Origin: BOG-908 sp965198855
GTDB lineage: Bacteria; Pseudomonadota; Alphaproteobacteria; Acetobacterales; Acetobacteraceae
Assembly (NCBI GenBank): GCA_965198855.1
Contig: CBDAPZ010000002.1
Location: forward strand, 1,933,880-1,997,879
Direction: 5' to 3'
DNA length: 64,000 nucleotides
The notes under the pieces were generated by a model. The model saw only the letters and a list, made by a program, of their open reading frames with translations, was not told the origin of the DNA and ran no database searches. Shown one piece after another: positions 9,350 through 18,590 of the stretch. How positions within the stretch are numbered: the stretch's first letter is position 1; the number at the start of each line of letters is the position of its first letter. A program made the translations under genes and the position numbers.

Positions 9350-10284
9350 TGGCCGCCGCAAAAATCCCAACACTGACCGAAACCTTGCCGGCCGTGAGAG
9401 GCCGCCTGCAGCACAACGCGCCGCTCGGTGATAAAACCTGGTTCCGTGTGGGTGGCGCTGCAGAGTTCCTGTTCCGGCCAGCCGACATCGAAGATCTCGC
9501 CGCGTTCCTGCGCGACATGCCGCTGCATCTGCCGGTTACAATCATCGGCGCCGCTTCCAATCTCATTATCCGCGACGGGGGCATTCCCGGCATCGTCATC
9601 CGCCTCGCCCGTGGTTTTGGCGACATCGCCATCGAAAGCGATGGTGTTGTCGCCGGCGGCGCTGCCCTCGATGCCACGGTTGCCGAGCATGCGGCGCAAG
9701 CAAGCCTTACCGGCCTGGAATTTCTCTCAGGCATCCCCGGCGCGGTCGGCGGTGCGGTGATGATGAACGCCGGCGCCTATGGCGGCGACGTTGCCACCAC
9801 GCTCGATTGGGCAGAGATCGTGACCCGGCAAGGCGAGATGCTGCGCCTGGCTGCCGGCGAAATCGGCTTTTCCTACCGCCATTCGACGTTGCCGCCGGAA
9901 TGCGTGGTGGTCCGCGCGCGCTTCTCCGCCAAACCTGGCGAACCTGTTGCCATCACGGCGCGTATGGCCAAGATCCGCGCCAGCCGCGAGGCCACGCAGC
10001 CGGTGCGCGCACGCACCGGCGGCTCTACCTTCCGCAATCCGCCGGAAGCCAAAGCGTGGGAGCTGATCGACGGTGCCGGTTGCCGCAGTCTTACCCGCGG
10101 CGGTGCGCAGGTTTCGGAAAAGCACGCAAATTTCCTGCTGAACAACGGCGGTGCCACCGCGGCCGATCTTGAAGGCCTGGGCGAGGAAGTGCGTCGCCGT
10201 GTGCACGCGACCAGTGGCGTCAGCCTTGAATGGGAAATCAAGCGCATCGGCATTCCCGGTACCGCGCCCGAGGTGGTGGCATGA
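9346..10284 (+). CDS. murB: UDP-N-acetylenolpyruvoylglucosamine reductase MurB
   Basis: MurB reduces UDP-GlcNAc-enolpyruvate to UDP-MurNAc using FAD and NADPH. The 312-residue protein shows the FAD-binding segment GAASNLIIRD near residue 66 and SGIPGAVGGAVMMNAGAYG near 127. The proton-donating serine is in GGSTFRNP near 227, and the C-terminal catalytic Glu is in SLEWEIKRIG near 296. It overlaps murC by four bases and ddl by four bases. Confidence 0.95.
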   Translation: MMAAAKIPTLTETLPAVRGRLQHNAPLGDKTWFRVGGAAEFLFRPADIEDLAAFLRDMPLHLPVTIIGAASNLIIRDGGIPGIVIRLARGFGDIAIESDGVVAGGAALDATVAEHAAQASLTGLEFLSGIPGAVGGAVMMNAGAYGGDVATTLDWAEIVTRQGEMLRLAAGEIGFSYRHSTLPPECVVVRARFSAKPGEPVAITARMAKIRASREATQPVRARTGGSTFRNPPEAKAWELIDGAGCRSLTRGGAQVSEKHANFLLNNGGATAADLEGLGEEVRRRVHATSGVSLEWEIKRIGIPGTAPEVVA

Positions 10285-11198
10285 AGCGCGTCGCCGTTCT
10301 CTTTGGTGGCATTTCGGCCGAGCGCGAAGTGAGCCTCTCCAGCGGCCGCCAGGTGATGCTTGCTTTGCGCGCGGCCGGCTATGACATCCAACCCATCGAA
10401 GTCGGCACCGATCTCGGCGCCGTTATTGCGGCACTCGACAACAAGCCTGATGCCGTCTTCAACGCATTGCACGGTCGGTTCGGCGAAGACGGCGTCATCC
10501 AAGGTGTGCTCGACTGGCTCGGCATCCCCTACACGCATTCCGGCGTCCGCGCCTCTGCCCTCGCGATGGACAAGGCCGCCAGCCGCGCCGTCTTCGCCGC
10601 CAGTGGCCTGCCGATCGCGCCCGGACGCGTCATCGATATTGCGGAACTGGCTGAAGCCGATCCGCTGCCGCTACCTTATGTGATCAAGCCGCTCAACGAA
10701 GGCTCGTCCGTGGGTGTCGACATTCTGCGCGAAGGCACGAATCGCCGCGCCGAGATCGCGCAGGATTGGCGGTTCGGTCCACAGGCCTTAGTGGAGGCAT
10801 TCATCCCCGGCCGTGAACTCACCGTCTCCGTGCTCGGCGACAAAGCCCTGACGGTGACGGAGATTTCCGCCACGCACGCCTTCTACGACTACGAAAGCAA
10901 GTATGCTGCCGGCGGATCGCAGCACGTGCTCCCCGCGCGCATCCACCCCGAGATACACGCGCATGCCCTTGGCTTGGCACTTGCCGCACATAAAGCCCTT
11001 GGCTGCCGCGGCGCCACACGCACCGATTTCCGCTACGACGACACGAAAGGCGAACCCGGCCGCCTCGTGCTGCTCGAGGTCAACACGCAGCCGGGCATGA
11101 CTCCGACATCCCTGTTGCCGGAACAGGCGGCATTCTGCGGCATGGATTTTCCTGCTTTGTGCGCGTGGATGGTGGAGAACGCCGCATGCCGCGAATGA
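10281..11198 (+). CDS. ddl: D-alanine--D-alanine ligase
   Basis: Ddl makes the D-Ala-D-Ala dipeptide used by MurF. The 305-residue product from MKRVAVLFGG has the N-terminal GGISAEREVSLSSG motif and an ATP-grasp core with PYVIKPLNEGSSVGV. The metal-binding segment LLEVNTQPGMTPTSL is near the C-terminus. An in-frame upstream start at 10230 lies inside murB. The ATGA overlap at 10281 is the better start. Confidence 0.95.
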   Translation: MKRVAVLFGGISAEREVSLSSGRQVMLALRAAGYDIQPIEVGTDLGAVIAALDNKPDAVFNALHGRFGEDGVIQGVLDWLGIPYTHSGVRASALAMDKAASRAVFAASGLPIAPGRVIDIAELAEADPLPLPYVIKPLNEGSSVGVDILREGTNRRAEIAQDWRFGPQALVEAFIPGRELTVSVLGDKALTVTEISATHAFYDYESKYAAGGSQHVLPARIHPEIHAHALGLALAAHKALGCRGATRTDFRYDDTKGEPGRLVLLEVNTQPGMTPTSLLPEQAAFCGMDFPALCAWMVENAACRE

Positions 11199-12070
11199 AG
11201 CACCGCAGCAACACCTACATTCCGCCGGAAATTGTCCGTCCAGGCCGGCTGAAATTGCTGATGCGTCGCCAGCGCCGGAACCTGCGTTTCGTGCTGTTCG
11301 CCGTCGTCGGTTTCGTGGTCGTGCTGGTCGGCGCGACGGTTGCGCATTCGGCACGCAAGGGCGGTGCCGTCGCCAATCTGGAAGAGCGTTTCGGCCGCGC
11401 GATCGATCTGCGCGTCGCCACCATCGAGTTTCACGGCCAATCCAATACGCCCGAAGCCCTGCTGCATAATGCGCTCGGTGTCTCCACCGGCGATCCGATC
11501 CTGGGCTTTTCCGTCGAAGGCGCGCGCCAGCGTATCGAAGCGCTTTCCTGGGTGGAACACGTGGCCGTCGAACGCCGCCTGCCCGACACGATCTATGTCG
11601 ACATCACCGAGCGCCGTCCCTATGCCATTTGGCAGAACCAGGGAAAGTTCCAGCTCATCGATCGCAACGGCGAAGTGGTCACCAACGAGGATGTCGCGTC
11701 CTTCAGCGACCTGCCCCTCGTGGTCGGTCTTGGCGCGCCCGAACATGCGGCCGACATGCTGACGGCACTCGCCGCCGTGCCGGACATCAAATCCCGCGTC
11801 GTTGCCATCGTCCGCGTCGGTGAACGCCGCTGGAATTTGCAGCTGAAAAACCAGGTCACTGTCATGCTGCCCGAGGGCCACGAACCCGCCGCTCTGGCGC
11901 GCCTGAACGATTTGCAGTCCGAGCAGCAACTGCTCGACCGCAAACTGCTTTTTGTCGACATGCGCCTTCCTGATCGTCTTGCCGTACAGGCACGCCCGGC
12001 GGCACCGCCGGCGCCGGATACCAAGACACCCGAAAATACTAAAGATACGGCCAATAGGAGAGCGACTTGA
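11186..12070 (+). CDS. ftsQ: Cell division protein FtsQ
   Basis: FtsQ is a bitopic inner-membrane protein that recruits the FtsB/FtsL and FtsW/FtsI module to the septum. The product of about 294 residues has a short basic cytoplasmic N-terminus, one membrane segment near residues 31-52, and a periplasmic POTRA-type domain beginning around IDLRVATIEFHGQ. A beta domain follows, ending with a proline- and alanine-rich tail. Starts at 11159, 11186 and 11195 are in frame. GGAG at 11174-11177 fits 11186 best, while 11195 would give a four-base overlap with ddl. Confidence 0.88.
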   Translation: MPRMKHRSNTYIPPEIVRPGRLKLLMRRQRRNLRFVLFAVVGFVVVLVGATVAHSARKGGAVANLEERFGRAIDLRVATIEFHGQSNTPEALLHNALGVSTGDPILGFSVEGARQRIEALSWVEHVAVERRLPDTIYVDITERRPYAIWQNQGKFQLIDRNGEVVTNEDVASFSDLPLVVGLGAPEHAADMLTALAAVPDIKSRVVAIVRVGERRWNLQLKNQVTVMLPEGHEPAALARLNDLQSEQQLLDRKLLFVDMRLPDRLAVQARPAAPPAPDTKTPENTKDTANRRAT

Positions 12071-13374
12071 ACGATCTCTCGCGACGCGGCCAAATCGCCC
12101 TCCCGCCACCGATGCCGCCTGATCTGCCGCAGAAGCCGCGGCATTACCGCGCCGGCCCATTCGGCGTTCTTGATGTCGGCAGCACCAAGATCGCCTGTCT
12201 CATTGGCCGCATGGAATCCGATGGCACGATCCGCGCACTGGGCAGCGGATTTACCCGTTCGCGCGGCGTGCGCGGCGGCGGCATCACCGATTTGGATGAA
12301 GCCGAGCGCGCCATCCGTGCCGCCGTCGCTATGGCGGAGGAAATGGCCGATTACCGCCTGCGCAGCGTGACCGTAAATCTTTCCTGCGGCCATCCCGAAT
12401 CCCGGTTGTTCAACGTGCAATGGCCGGTCGGTGGCCGTCAGGTGAACGAGGCTGATGTCCGCCGCGTCATCACCGAAGGGCGCTCGCGTGCCGTCACCGA
12501 TGGCCGCGAGACCATCCACTCTTTGCCGGTGTCGTTCACCGTCGACGAGACCACCGGCGTCGCCGATCCGCGCGGCCATCATTGCGATCAGCTCTCCGCC
12601 CGCCTGCACGTGGTCGATGCACTTTCCATGGCGCTGCGTAATCTGGGTGCCGCCGTCAGCCGCTGCGATCTCGAAATCAGCGAGGTTGTCTCAGCCCCTT
12701 TCGCCTCCGGCCTGTCTTGCCTCGTAGACGATGAACGCGATCTGGGTGCGACCGTCATCGACATGGGTGGTGGCACCACCAGCATGGCCGTCTTCGCCGA
12801 AGGCCAACTTCTGCACACCGCCCAAGTCCCCGTTGGCGGCCTGCACGTCACCCGCGACATCGCCGGCGTATTGTCAACGCCGATCGACAATGCCGAGCGC
12901 CTTAAAACGCTTTACGGCAACGCGCATTCAAGCCCGGATGACGACCGCGAAATCCTCGCCGTGCAGCAGATCGGCGAAGAGGACCATCAGTTCGCCAAGA
13001 TCCCGCGCAGCATGGTCGTAGGAATCATCAAACCCCGCCTCGAAGAAACCTTCGAGATGGTACGCGACCGTCTCGACGGCGCCGGCCTTGGCCGCGCCGC
13101 TGGCAGCCGCGTGGTGCTGGCCGGCGGCGCCAGCCAGCTCGTCGGCGTGCGCGATCTCGCCGCCCGCGTGCTTAATCGCCCGGTCCGGCTCGGCCGCCCT
13201 GCCGGCATGCGCGGCCTCGCCGAAGCCGCCAGCGGCCCGGCTTTCGCGACCGCCGTCGGCCTCCTGTTCTGGGCCGCCGGTGAAGGCCGCGCGCTCCACG
13301 ATATCGACCTCGCATCCGACCGCCCCGCCGGTCCTTTGCGCAGGATCATCGATTTTTTGCGTGACCGACTCTGA
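12067..13374 (+). CDS. ftsA: Cell division protein FtsA (actin-like Z-ring anchor)
   Basis: FtsA tethers FtsZ to the membrane. The 435-residue protein has actin-fold motifs: FGVLDVGSTKIACLIGR near residues 32-48 (phosphate 1), VIDMGGGTTSMAVF near 230 (phosphate 2) and VVLAGGASQLVGV near 350. The C-terminal segment LRRIIDFLRDRL is amphipathic and fits the membrane-targeting helix. Translation appears to start at TTG 12067, inside the ftsQ stop codon. AGGAG at 12056-12060 sits at ideal spacing. Confidence 0.94.
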   Translation: MNDLSRRGQIALPPPMPPDLPQKPRHYRAGPFGVLDVGSTKIACLIGRMESDGTIRALGSGFTRSRGVRGGGITDLDEAERAIRAAVAMAEEMADYRLRSVTVNLSCGHPESRLFNVQWPVGGRQVNEADVRRVITEGRSRAVTDGRETIHSLPVSFTVDETTGVADPRGHHCDQLSARLHVVDALSMALRNLGAAVSRCDLEISEVVSAPFASGLSCLVDDERDLGATVIDMGGGTTSMAVFAEGQLLHTAQVPVGGLHVTRDIAGVLSTPIDNAERLKTLYGNAHSSPDDDREILAVQQIGEEDHQFAKIPRSMVVGIIKPRLEETFEMVRDRLDGAGLGRAAGSRVVLAGGASQLVGVRDLAARVLNRPVRLGRPAGMRGLAEAASGPAFATAVGLLFWAAGEGRALHDIDLASDRPAGPLRRIIDFLRDRL

Positions 13375-13429
13375 TGTCGTCTGCGCAAAAGCTTTTCAAC
13401 CCAACGCCTTTCACCAAGGGGAAAGCCCA

Positions 13430-14938
13430 ATGACCCTGAATCTGACGATTCCCAAAACGATGCACACGGATTTCACCCCGCGAATTACCGTGATCGGCGT
13501 AGGTGGCGGCGGCACGAACGCCGTCGACAACATGATCCAGCTCAATCTGCAGGGCGTGGAGTTCGTTGTCGCGAACACCGATGCGCAGCAGCTGATGCAT
13601 AGCCGCTCGGATCGTCGCATTCAGCTTGGGCCGCATCTCACGCAGGGCCTCGGCGCCGGCGCTAAGCCCGAAATCGGCCGCCTGGCCGCGGAAGAAGCCG
13701 CCGACGAACTCGCACGTCACCTCGATGGCGCGCACATGGTGTTCATCACCGCCGGCATGGGCGGCGGCACTGGCACGGGAGCCGCACCGGTCATCGCCCG
13801 CATGGCACGTGAACGCGGCATCCTTACGGTTGGCGTGGTGACGAAACCCTTCACCTTCGAAGGGGCGCGCCGTTCGAAAGCGGCCGATGTGGGCATCGCC
13901 GAACTGCAGCAATTCGTCGACACCCTCATCGTCATTCCCAACCAGAATCTCTTCCGTCTAGCCAACGAAAAGACGGGCTGGAAAGAAGCGTTCAAGATGG
14001 CCGATCATGTGCTCTACATGGGCGTCCGCGGCGTCACCGACCTCATGGTCGCCCCCGGCCTGGTCAACCTCGATTTCGCCGACATCCGCACGGTCATGGC
14101 CGAGATGGGCAAGGCGATGATGGGCACCGGCGAGGCCGATGGCGAAAACCGCGCCATCCGCGCCGCCGAAGCCGCCATCAGCAATCCGCTGCTCGAAGAT
14201 ACGTCCATGGCCGGCGCGCGCGGCCTGCTGATCAACATTACCGGCGGCGAGGACATGACGCTGTTCGAGGTCGACCAGGCGGCGAACCGCATCCGCGAGG
14301 AAGTCGCCGAAGACGCCAACATCATCTTTGGCTCGGCAGTGGACGACAATCTCGCCGGCCGCATCCGCGTGTCCGTGGTCGCTACCGGCATTGATACGCC
14401 GGTCCAGCACGTGGCCGAGCCGGCAGCACCCGGTCCGCGCCTCGTTGCCGTCGGTGGTACGCCGCAATCCACCGCGGCGTCGGCACCCCGAACCGAAGCG
14501 CCGCGTCCCGAGCAGCGCCCTGCCGTGCAGCCTGCCGCAGCACAGGCGGCGCGCTTCCCCGTCGGCATGGGAGCGGCGGCTGTCGCCTATGCGCCGCAGG
14601 AGGAGGAGGAAGAGGAGCAACAGGCTCAGGCGCATGTGGTGCAGACACCGCAGCCGCGTCCCGCCCAGCAGCACCCGCTCTTCACCCAGCAGGCGGCGGC
14701 AGAACCGGCGCCGCAGCCGCATCGCGCCAGCCTGTTTGGTATGGTCACTGGCGGGTGGCGTCGTGCGCCTGCAGCACCGGCGCAGGAACTGCCGGATCTG
14801 CGTCACAAGCGCCCGGAGCCGCGCTTCGTGAACGAGCATCAGGAGCCGACGGCTCAGGTGCGCGCAGCGATTGCCGAGCCGGAACCGCAAGGCCTGGATA
14901 TTCCAGCCTTTCTCCGCCGCCAAGACTCCAGCCGCTAG
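13430..14938 (+). CDS. ftsZ: Cell division GTPase FtsZ
   Basis: FtsZ is the tubulin-like GTPase that forms the division ring. The product of about 502 residues starts MTLNLTIPKT after the ribosome site AAGGGGA at 13416-13422. The nucleotide-binding GVGGGGTNAVDNM segment lies near residue 23 and the tubulin signature GGGTGTG near 110-116. After about residue 325 comes a long linker rich in Ala, Pro, Gln and Arg with a run of glutamates. It ends in the conserved C-terminal peptide LDIPAFLRRQ that binds FtsA. The gene is separated from ftsA by 55 bases, unlike the overlaps upstream. Confidence 0.96.
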   Translation: MTLNLTIPKTMHTDFTPRITVIGVGGGGTNAVDNMIQLNLQGVEFVVANTDAQQLMHSRSDRRIQLGPHLTQGLGAGAKPEIGRLAAEEAADELARHLDGAHMVFITAGMGGGTGTGAAPVIARMARERGILTVGVVTKPFTFEGARRSKAADVGIAELQQFVDTLIVIPNQNLFRLANEKTGWKEAFKMADHVLYMGVRGVTDLMVAPGLVNLDFADIRTVMAEMGKAMMGTGEADGENRAIRAAEAAISNPLLEDTSMAGARGLLINITGGEDMTLFEVDQAANRIREEVAEDANIIFGSAVDDNLAGRIRVSVVATGIDTPVQHVAEPAAPGPRLVAVGGTPQSTAASAPRTEAPRPEQRPAVQPAAAQAARFPVGMGAAAVAYAPQEEEEEEQQAQAHVVQTPQPRPAQQHPLFTQQAAAEPAPQPHRASLFGMVTGGWRRAPAAPAQELPDLRHKRPEPRFVNEHQEPTAQVRAAIAEPEPQGLDIPAFLRRQDSSR

Positions 14939-15078
14939 GCACGTCCAAATAATGGCATCCAGGGGGGCAAAGCCCTTGGCCTCGCCTTTTCGCTGACACT
15001 TCGCAAGAGCACCGCACAAAATAACGTAAAAACAGCGCCTTACATCGTAATATGCAGCAATAATGATTGACTGGAGAA

Positions 15079-15113
15079 CCGGGCGGAGGCGCAGTAGCTT
15101 CCGCTCGGTTTTT
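15079..15113 (+). terminator. Intrinsic terminator after ftsZ
   Basis: Arms at 15079-15090 and 15097-15108 pair over 12 positions, including two G-U pairs, around the loop GCAGTA. Five T residues follow at 15109-15113. It lies 140 bases after the ftsZ stop and separates the dcw run from lpxC. Confidence 0.8.
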
Positions 15114-15216
15114 ACTTTCAAGCAGCCTCTGCCCGTTTTTTGGATGGTCAGAGTTTGTGACAGGCGCAAGGGTGGCCGGGTTCGGCGCCCATGATCGAGA
15201 AGGTTTCAGTATCTCC

Positions 15217-16158
15217 ATGGACGGCATGACCGACCTCGCGCTCGATATCGCATCCACCCGCCAGCATACGCTGAAAGCGCGTATCGACTGCGTCGGGGTG
15301 GGCCTGCATAGCGGACAGAAAGTGGCAATGTCGCTGCTTCCGGCGCCCGCCGATACGGGCATCGTGTTCCGCCGTAGCGATCTCGGCATCGACATTCCAG
15401 CGCGGCACAACCTGGTCAGTGACACCCGTCTGTGCACGCAGGTTTCCCATCCCGATCATCCCCAAGTGCATGTGCGCACCGTGGAGCACGTGCTCGCCGC
15501 GCTCTCTGGTACCGGCATCGACAATGCCATCGTCGCCGTCGATCATGCGGAACTGCCGATGCTGGACGGCTCTGCCGCTCCGGTCGTGTTCCTCATCGAT
15601 TGTGCGGGCCGCGTGAACCAGAACGTGCCGCGCCAGGCCATCGAGATCCTCAAGCCCATCCGCGTGGAACACGGCACCGCCTTCGCGGAACTGCGACCAG
15701 GCGGACCTTCGCTCGAGATGGCGCTCTCCATCGATTTTGCCGCCGCTGCCATCGGCCGTCAGGCGCTCTCGCTGAGCCTCACCGAGCCAGGTTTCCGGTC
15801 CGTGCTGGCGGAGGCACGTACCTTCACCATGCTCGAAGAGATCGAAGCCATGCAGGAGGCTGGCCTCGCCCGCGGCGGCAGCCTGAAGAATGCCGTGGTC
15901 GTCGATGGCGCCCGAATCGTGAACCCGGAGGGCCTTCGTGCGCCGGATGAGTTCGTCCGCCACAAGCTGCTCGATGCGGTCGGCGACCTCGCTTTAGCCG
16001 GCGCACGCATTCATGGCCGTTTCGTCGCCCATTGCTCAGGCCACGCGCTGAATAACCGCCTGCTGCGCGCCTTGTTCGCTGACGCCTCCGCTTGGCGCGG
16101 CGTGTCGTTGGAGCCGGCTGGCTGGGCCCCGGCGCAATACGCAGCGCGCGCCGCCTAA
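15217..16158 (+). CDS. lpxC: UDP-3-O-acyl-N-acetylglucosamine deacetylase LpxC
   Basis: LpxC is the zinc enzyme that catalyses the committed step of lipid A synthesis in the cytoplasm. The 313-residue protein contains GVGLHSG near residue 28, the zinc/catalytic segment RTVEHVLAAL near 88-97 and HKLLDAVGDLAL near 249-260 with the second zinc ligands. HCSGHALNN near 276 supplies the general acid histidine. An in-frame start at 15067 would add 50 unrelated residues, so I chose MDGMTDLALD at 15217, with GAGAAGG at 15198-15204 upstream. Confidence 0.93.
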   Translation: MDGMTDLALDIASTRQHTLKARIDCVGVGLHSGQKVAMSLLPAPADTGIVFRRSDLGIDIPARHNLVSDTRLCTQVSHPDHPQVHVRTVEHVLAALSGTGIDNAIVAVDHAELPMLDGSAAPVVFLIDCAGRVNQNVPRQAIEILKPIRVEHGTAFAELRPGGPSLEMALSIDFAAAAIGRQALSLSLTEPGFRSVLAEARTFTMLEEIEAMQEAGLARGGSLKNAVVVDGARIVNPEGLRAPDEFVRHKLLDAVGDLALAGARIHGRFVAHCSGHALNNRLLRALFADASAWRGVSLEPAGWAPAQYAARAA

Positions 16159-16318
16159 GGGCCGCCGCCGCCCGCTACAGCGATATCAACCACTGAAAAC
16201 CGATATCTGCGGGTCTCGCGTGATCGCGTCCCTCAAAGGCGGCCTTGCGCTGTGGACGCTTCGAACTTCGTAGGGCAGCCTGTTCGGCAGAACGGTCCAA
16301 CGAAAAACGAGGTGTCCA

Positions 16319-17713
16319 ATGCCAGACGGCAACAATCTGCGCGGCAATCTGCCGTTCGAGATCACCGATCCTGAGCGTATTCCATCCAAGCGCTATTACG
16401 ATCCCGAATTTTATCAACTGGAGACCGAGCGGGTCTGGCCGCATGTTTGGCAGATGGCTTGTCGACTTGAGCAGATCCAGGAGGTCGGTGACTGGACGGA
16501 GTATTCCAACCTCGGCAAGTCGGTCATCATCGTCCGCACCAAAAACGGTGTGAAGGCCTTCCACAATGCCTGCCGCCATCGTGGCGTCCAACTTGCGGCC
16601 GGCCATGGCAACTGCACCGGCAAGGGCTTCATCTGCCCGTTCCATGGGTGGCGCTGGAACATGGATGGCAAGAACACCTTCGTCTATGGCCGCCACATGT
16701 TCGACGAGGCATTGCTGGGTGAGGATGATCTCGCCTTGCGGCCCTGCCGCCTGGAAATCTGGGGCGGCTGCGCCTTCATCAATTACGATGACAATGCGCC
16801 CTCACTGCGCGCGTGCATCGGCCCAGTGGCCGAACGGCTCGACAAATACGGGGTCGACAAGCTGCGCGCCGAATGGTGGTACGCCACCGTTCTGCCGGCT
16901 AATTGGAAGACCGCGATGGAAGCCTTCATGGAAGGCTACCACGTGATGCGCACGCATCCGCAACTGCACACGGCCGCCGGTGCGCTCTACAACGCGATGT
17001 ACGGCCAGGACACCGGCGGCATCGCCCAGCCGGTCAATCTCAATGCCACGTCGCACGAGAACATCATTGCGCAGTTCAAGCATCTTGAATTGCTGAGCGA
17101 AGGCATGGCCGGCATGTGCCACGCCAAGGATGTGAAGAGCGCGAGCGGCCTGCTCGATGTCGACTTGCCGGAAGATCCCGGCATGGCGGTGATGCAATGG
17201 TTCGGCATGGTCGGCCACCAGGTCACCGTCGATGGCCGCGCCCGCGGCGAGCCGACGCCCGATCTGAACGCACTTGCCGTGAGCGATCCGATCAAGGCAG
17301 TGGAATTTATCTTCCCGCATTATTTTCTGTTGCCGTTCCTCTCCAGCATGGCCTCCTACCGCATCCGTCCGCTGGGACCGGAGAGCTGCCTGTTCGAGCT
17401 GTGGTCACTCACGTTGTTCCCCGAAGGAGCGGAGCCGGAAGCGCCGAAGGAGCCGATCATTCTCCCCTATGACAGCGACAAGTTCCCGCCGATCCCGCGC
17501 CAGGATTACGCCAACATCCCGATCCAGCAGGTCGGGCTGCGCGCCGAAGGCTTCGAGTTCATGCGCCTGTCGAAGGACATCGAAGGCCTGATCAGCAACT
17601 ATCAGCGCGTGCTCGACGGTTATTTGCGCGGCGACGATCCGAAGAAGGTAGCCCACGCGACCACCATGCTCGGCAGCAACTTTGACGGCCCCATCAAGGA
17701 TCTAGGCCTTTAG
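16319..17713 (+). CDS. Rieske non-heme iron ring-hydroxylating oxygenase, alpha-subunit type
   Basis: This 464-residue protein is a predicted oxygenase subunit that accepts electrons at a Rieske [2Fe-2S] centre and passes them to a mononuclear iron. The Rieske ligands are C-x-H in ACRHRG (about residues 84-86) and C-x2-H in CPFHGW (about 105-108). The catalytic-domain motif EGYHVMRTHPQ near 205-215 supplies two iron-binding histidines. GAGGTG at 16309-16314 supports the start. No ferredoxin, reductase or small subunit lies nearby, so the partners must be elsewhere and the substrate cannot be told. It could belong to the group oxidising quaternary amines or aromatic compounds. Confidence 0.88.
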   Translation: MPDGNNLRGNLPFEITDPERIPSKRYYDPEFYQLETERVWPHVWQMACRLEQIQEVGDWTEYSNLGKSVIIVRTKNGVKAFHNACRHRGVQLAAGHGNCTGKGFICPFHGWRWNMDGKNTFVYGRHMFDEALLGEDDLALRPCRLEIWGGCAFINYDDNAPSLRACIGPVAERLDKYGVDKLRAEWWYATVLPANWKTAMEAFMEGYHVMRTHPQLHTAAGALYNAMYGQDTGGIAQPVNLNATSHENIIAQFKHLELLSEGMAGMCHAKDVKSASGLLDVDLPEDPGMAVMQWFGMVGHQVTVDGRARGEPTPDLNALAVSDPIKAVEFIFPHYFLLPFLSSMASYRIRPLGPESCLFELWSLTLFPEGAEPEAPKEPIILPYDSDKFPPIPRQDYANIPIQQVGLRAEGFEFMRLSKDIEGLISNYQRVLDGYLRGDDPKKVAHATTMLGSNFDGPIKDLGL

Positions 17714-17721
17714 ACCCGTAG

Positions 17722-17738
17722 GGTGGGCTCTGCCCACC
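17722..17738 (+). terminator. Short GC hairpin after the Rieske oxygenase gene
   Basis: GGTGGGC at 17722-17728 pairs perfectly with GCCCACC at 17732-17738 around TCT, nine bases after the stop codon. The following bases ATCTTTCGTTC are only partly T-rich, so efficiency is uncertain. Confidence 0.5.
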
Positions 17739-17825
17739 ATCTTTCGTTCAAGACTTGTTGCTGAAAACCGAGCTTCAAACGCGCGTTGTCAAACAACCCA
17801 TTGTTCAAGCAACGCGAGGCCCACC

Positions 17826-18035
17826 ATGAAATCCCCTCCAAAAAAAGCCGAGCACGTCACCTGGAACTCGCCGCAAGGTGCGACCGACGGCGAGGTGGTG
17901 AAAACCGTCACCTCGACGACGAGCGTGAAGGGCCACACGGCAAAAGCTACCAAGGAAGATCCGCAGGTTCTGGTGAAAAGCAGCAAGTCGGGCAAAGAGG
18001 CGCTGCACAAACCAAGTTCGCTGAAAAAAGCCTAG
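17826..18035 (+). CDS. Small DUF2945 / hypervirulence-associated TUDOR-domain protein
   Basis: This 69-residue basic, lysine-rich protein reads VTWNSPQGATDGEVVKTVTS and later EDPQVLVKSSKSGKEALHKP. That pattern matches the small TUDOR-like DUF2945 family (one SH3-like barrel). Such proteins are widespread, and the family function in bacteria is not established. The ATG at 17826 follows a short gap after the oxygenase terminator. The gene ends just before a dispersed repeat copy. Confidence 0.75.
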   Translation: MKSPPKKAEHVTWNSPQGATDGEVVKTVTSTTSVKGHTAKATKEDPQVLVKSSKSGKEALHKPSSLKKA

Positions 18036-18041
18036 AAAGCC

Positions 18042-18150
18042 GTTCTTTTCGGAAAAAAGAACCAAAAAGCTGTTATATATACGTGAGCCGGATAGGACCG
18101 CGACAGCGACATAGCAGTCTTTTGCTACGTTTCTTTAGAAAAGAAGGCCT
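18042..18150. repeat. Dispersed hairpin-core-hairpin repeat, copy A
   Basis: The left hairpin is GTTCTTTT-CGG-AAAAAAGAAC (18042-18062) and the right hairpin TTCTTTAGAAAAGAA (18131-18145). Between them, read on the minus strand, is AAAAGACTGCTATGTCGC followed by TGTCGCGGTCCTATCCGG. The same core recurs at about 22.5, 27.9, 31.2 and 33.5 kb. It fills the gap between the DUF2945 gene and the convergent VOC gene. Confidence 0.8.
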
Positions 18151-18155
18151 TCCTT

Positions 18156-18584
18156 CTATTGAGTGTCGTTCGGCCAGAGACCCGGTGTCGCTACCTCAAG
18201 CGAATGTCCGTCCGGATCACGGAAATACAAGCTGGTGCCGCCACGCGGCCAAGTGATGCGGCTTTCGACGGCGATATCGCTCGCCAGCAGATGCGCCTGC
18301 CAGGCTTCAAGATCCTCAGCCCGCATTGCGAAAGCGAGATGCTGAACACCCATGCCGTCATGTGCCGGGATTATGCCATCGGGCGTCTGGCTGGGGTTTG
18401 CCGAACCATGCAATCGGAACAGCAGCAACACGCTGCCGCCCGGCACGCCGAGCGCGCACATCCGCTCGTCGTGCATGAAACATTCAAATCCCATGAGACC
18501 CTGATAGAAATCACGAGAGATTTGCAGGTCCGCGACATACAGCGCGATCTCGAGACCACGAACGATACGGGGCCGTGGTGACAT
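18156..18584 (-). CDS. VOC (glyoxalase/bleomycin-resistance fold) protein
   Basis: This 142-residue protein has a single vicinal-oxygen-chelate module pair. LEIALYVADLQISRDFYQGLMGFE opens the fold, GVQHLAFAM gives a central metal-binding histidine, and YFRDPDGHSLEVATPG near the end gives the second His and the Glu. Metal-dependent lyase, isomerase or dioxygenase activity is possible, but the substrate cannot be inferred. It lies seven bases downstream of the DUF2934 gene on the same strand. Confidence 0.8.
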   Translation of the reverse strand: MSPRPRIVRGLEIALYVADLQISRDFYQGLMGFECFMHDERMCALGVPGGSVLLLFRLHGSANPSQTPDGIIPAHDGMGVQHLAFAMRAEDLEAWQAHLLASDIAVESRITWPRGGTSLYFRDPDGHSLEVATPGLWPNDTQ

Positions 18585-18590
18585 GCCCGC

